Below, piece by piece: positions 5,287 through 6,099 of a stretch of 6,099 nt of DNA. The stretch covers positions 1 to 6,099 of the forward strand of contig CAZQZC010000164.1 in the NCBI GenBank assembly GCA_964597685.1, read 5' to 3'. This DNA comes from JBCBTJ01 sp964597685. GTDB lineage: Bacteria; Pseudomonadota; Alphaproteobacteria; Caulobacterales; Hyphomonadaceae. How positions within the stretch are numbered: the first letter of the stretch is position 1; each line of letters opens with the position of its first letter. The translations under genes and the position numbers were made by a program. The notes below the pieces were generated by a model, which was not told the origin of the DNA, searched no databases, and worked only from the letters and a program-made list of their open reading frames with translations.

Positions 5287-6099
5287 ATGGCTGATTATCA
5301 GTACATTCTGACGCAGGTTCAGGTGCGCGGCCATGTCGACCATGGCGTGCCTCTGCCGCCCAACAGCGACTCTGATCGCGATTTGATCACCGGGTTCAAC
5401 CACTTCTTCGGTCGGCTCGGCGACGCTCAGATCGGTCCGATCTATCTCGGTTGGACGGGGCTCGCCTCGATCATCTCGGGCGGCCTGGCGATTGTGATCA
5501 TTGGCATGAACATGGCCGCCAGCGTCGACTACAGTCCGATGAAGTTCTTCGGCCAATTGCCTTGGCTCGCCCTTGAGGCGCCCTTGGAGAAACACGGGAT
5601 CAGTCCGTTCATGCCGCTTGAGGAGGGTGGCTGGTGGATGCTGGCGGGGTTCCTTTTGACCCTGTCGATACTGCTCTGGTGGGTGCGCTCCTATAGGCGC
5701 GCGCTACAGCTGGGCATGGGCACGCACATTTGCTGGGCCTTCGCAGCGGCGATCTGGCTCTATCTCGTGTGCGGGTTCATCCGGCCGCTCTTCATGGGCA
5801 GCTGGAGCGAGGCGGTGCCGTTCGGCGTCATGCCGCACCTCGATTGGACGAACAATTTGTCGCTTGTCTACGGGAATTTCTTCTACAACCCGTTCCACAT
5901 GCTCTCTATCGTCTTCCTTTACGGGTCGACCCTTCTCTTCGCGATGCATGGCGCGACCATCTTGGCCGTCGGCCGGTATGGCGGCGAGCGCGAGATCGAG
6001 CAGATCTATGACCGCGGCACGGCTTCGGAGCGCGCCGCCCTCTTCTGGCGCTGGACGATGGGTTTCAACGCCTCGATGGAATCCTTTCACAGCTGGGCC
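5287..6099 (+). CDS. pufM: photosynthetic reaction centre M chain (PufM), 3' end missing
   Basis: PufM is the M subunit of the type II reaction centre, the partner of PufL. The 271 codons present carry an open frame to the right edge; the family is usually about 300-325 residues, so the last helix and tail lie outside. It opens MADYQYILTQVQVRG, as in relatives. Ligands seen are His184 (M182, accessory pigment), His204 (M202, special pair) in FFYNPFHM, His221 (M219), Glu236 (M234) in GGEREIEQ and His268 (M266) for the non-haem iron, Tyr212 (M210, the residue that tunes primary electron transfer) and Trp254 (M252, between bacteriopheophytin and QA). The offset is a constant 2, so no insertion has occurred up to this point. 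The start is supported by the GGAGGAG site. Whether pufC, pufX or another gene follows cannot be seen. Confidence 0.97.
   Translation, partial: MADYQYILTQVQVRGHVDHGVPLPPNSDSDRDLITGFNHFFGRLGDAQIGPIYLGWTGLASIISGGLAIVIIGMNMAASVDYSPMKFFGQLPWLALEAPLEKHGISPFMPLEEGGWWMLAGFLLTLSILLWWVRSYRRALQLGMGTHICWAFAAAIWLYLVCGFIRPLFMGSWSEAVPFGVMPHLDWTNNLSLVYGNFFYNPFHMLSIVFLYGSTLLFAMHGATILAVGRYGGEREIEQIYDRGTASERAALFWRWTMGFNASMESFHSWA

Overview
The window is a stretch of a purple-bacterial photosynthesis gene cluster, with all genes on the + strand in the order bchX (3' end) - bchY - bchZ - pufQ - pufB - pufA - pufL - pufM (5' part, running off the right edge). The bchXYZ block next to puf, the presence of pufQ, and the GC-rich codon use in bchXYZ and pufLM point to an anoxygenic phototrophic alphaproteobacterium. 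I cannot place it to genus from sequence alone. The retained L-chain histidine equivalent to L168 argues against an Acidiphilium-type zinc-chlorophyll reaction centre.

Left half (1-3482): the three subunits of chlorophyllide a reductase (COR), the nitrogenase-like enzyme that reduces ring B on the way to bacteriochlorophyll a. BchX is the ATP-driven electron-donor protein; BchY and BchZ form the catalytic heterotetramer. bchY and bchZ look intact, carry the expected cluster cysteines, and overlap by 7 bases (ATGCTGA). The bchX fragment has an in-frame TGA at 123-125, although the next 98 codons still read as a normal BchX C-terminus. This is the most important anomaly here: a real nonsense mutation or a base-call error.

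Right half (3523-6099): the puf operon. pufQ encodes a small membrane protein tied to bacteriochlorophyll supply. pufB and pufA encode the LH1 antenna beta and alpha chains, and pufL and pufM encode the reaction-centre L and M chains. The antenna and reaction-centre cofactor ligands visible in this window are present. PufL carries an insertion of about 11 residues in the loop between its first two membrane helices. The 160-base pufA-pufL gap holds strong inverted repeats of the kind that stabilise the antenna part of puf mRNA. pufB and pufA are clearly more AT-rich than their neighbours.

Together the genes make the pigment (bchXYZ), help deliver it (pufQ), and encode the core antenna and reaction-centre proteins that bind it (pufBALM). 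The close spacing and shared strand suggest overlapping bch and puf transcription. No gap exceeds 300 bases; the longest is pufA-pufL. I saw no tRNA, rRNA, CRISPR, insertion sequence or novel defence-type system: this is a known cluster with a few local oddities.
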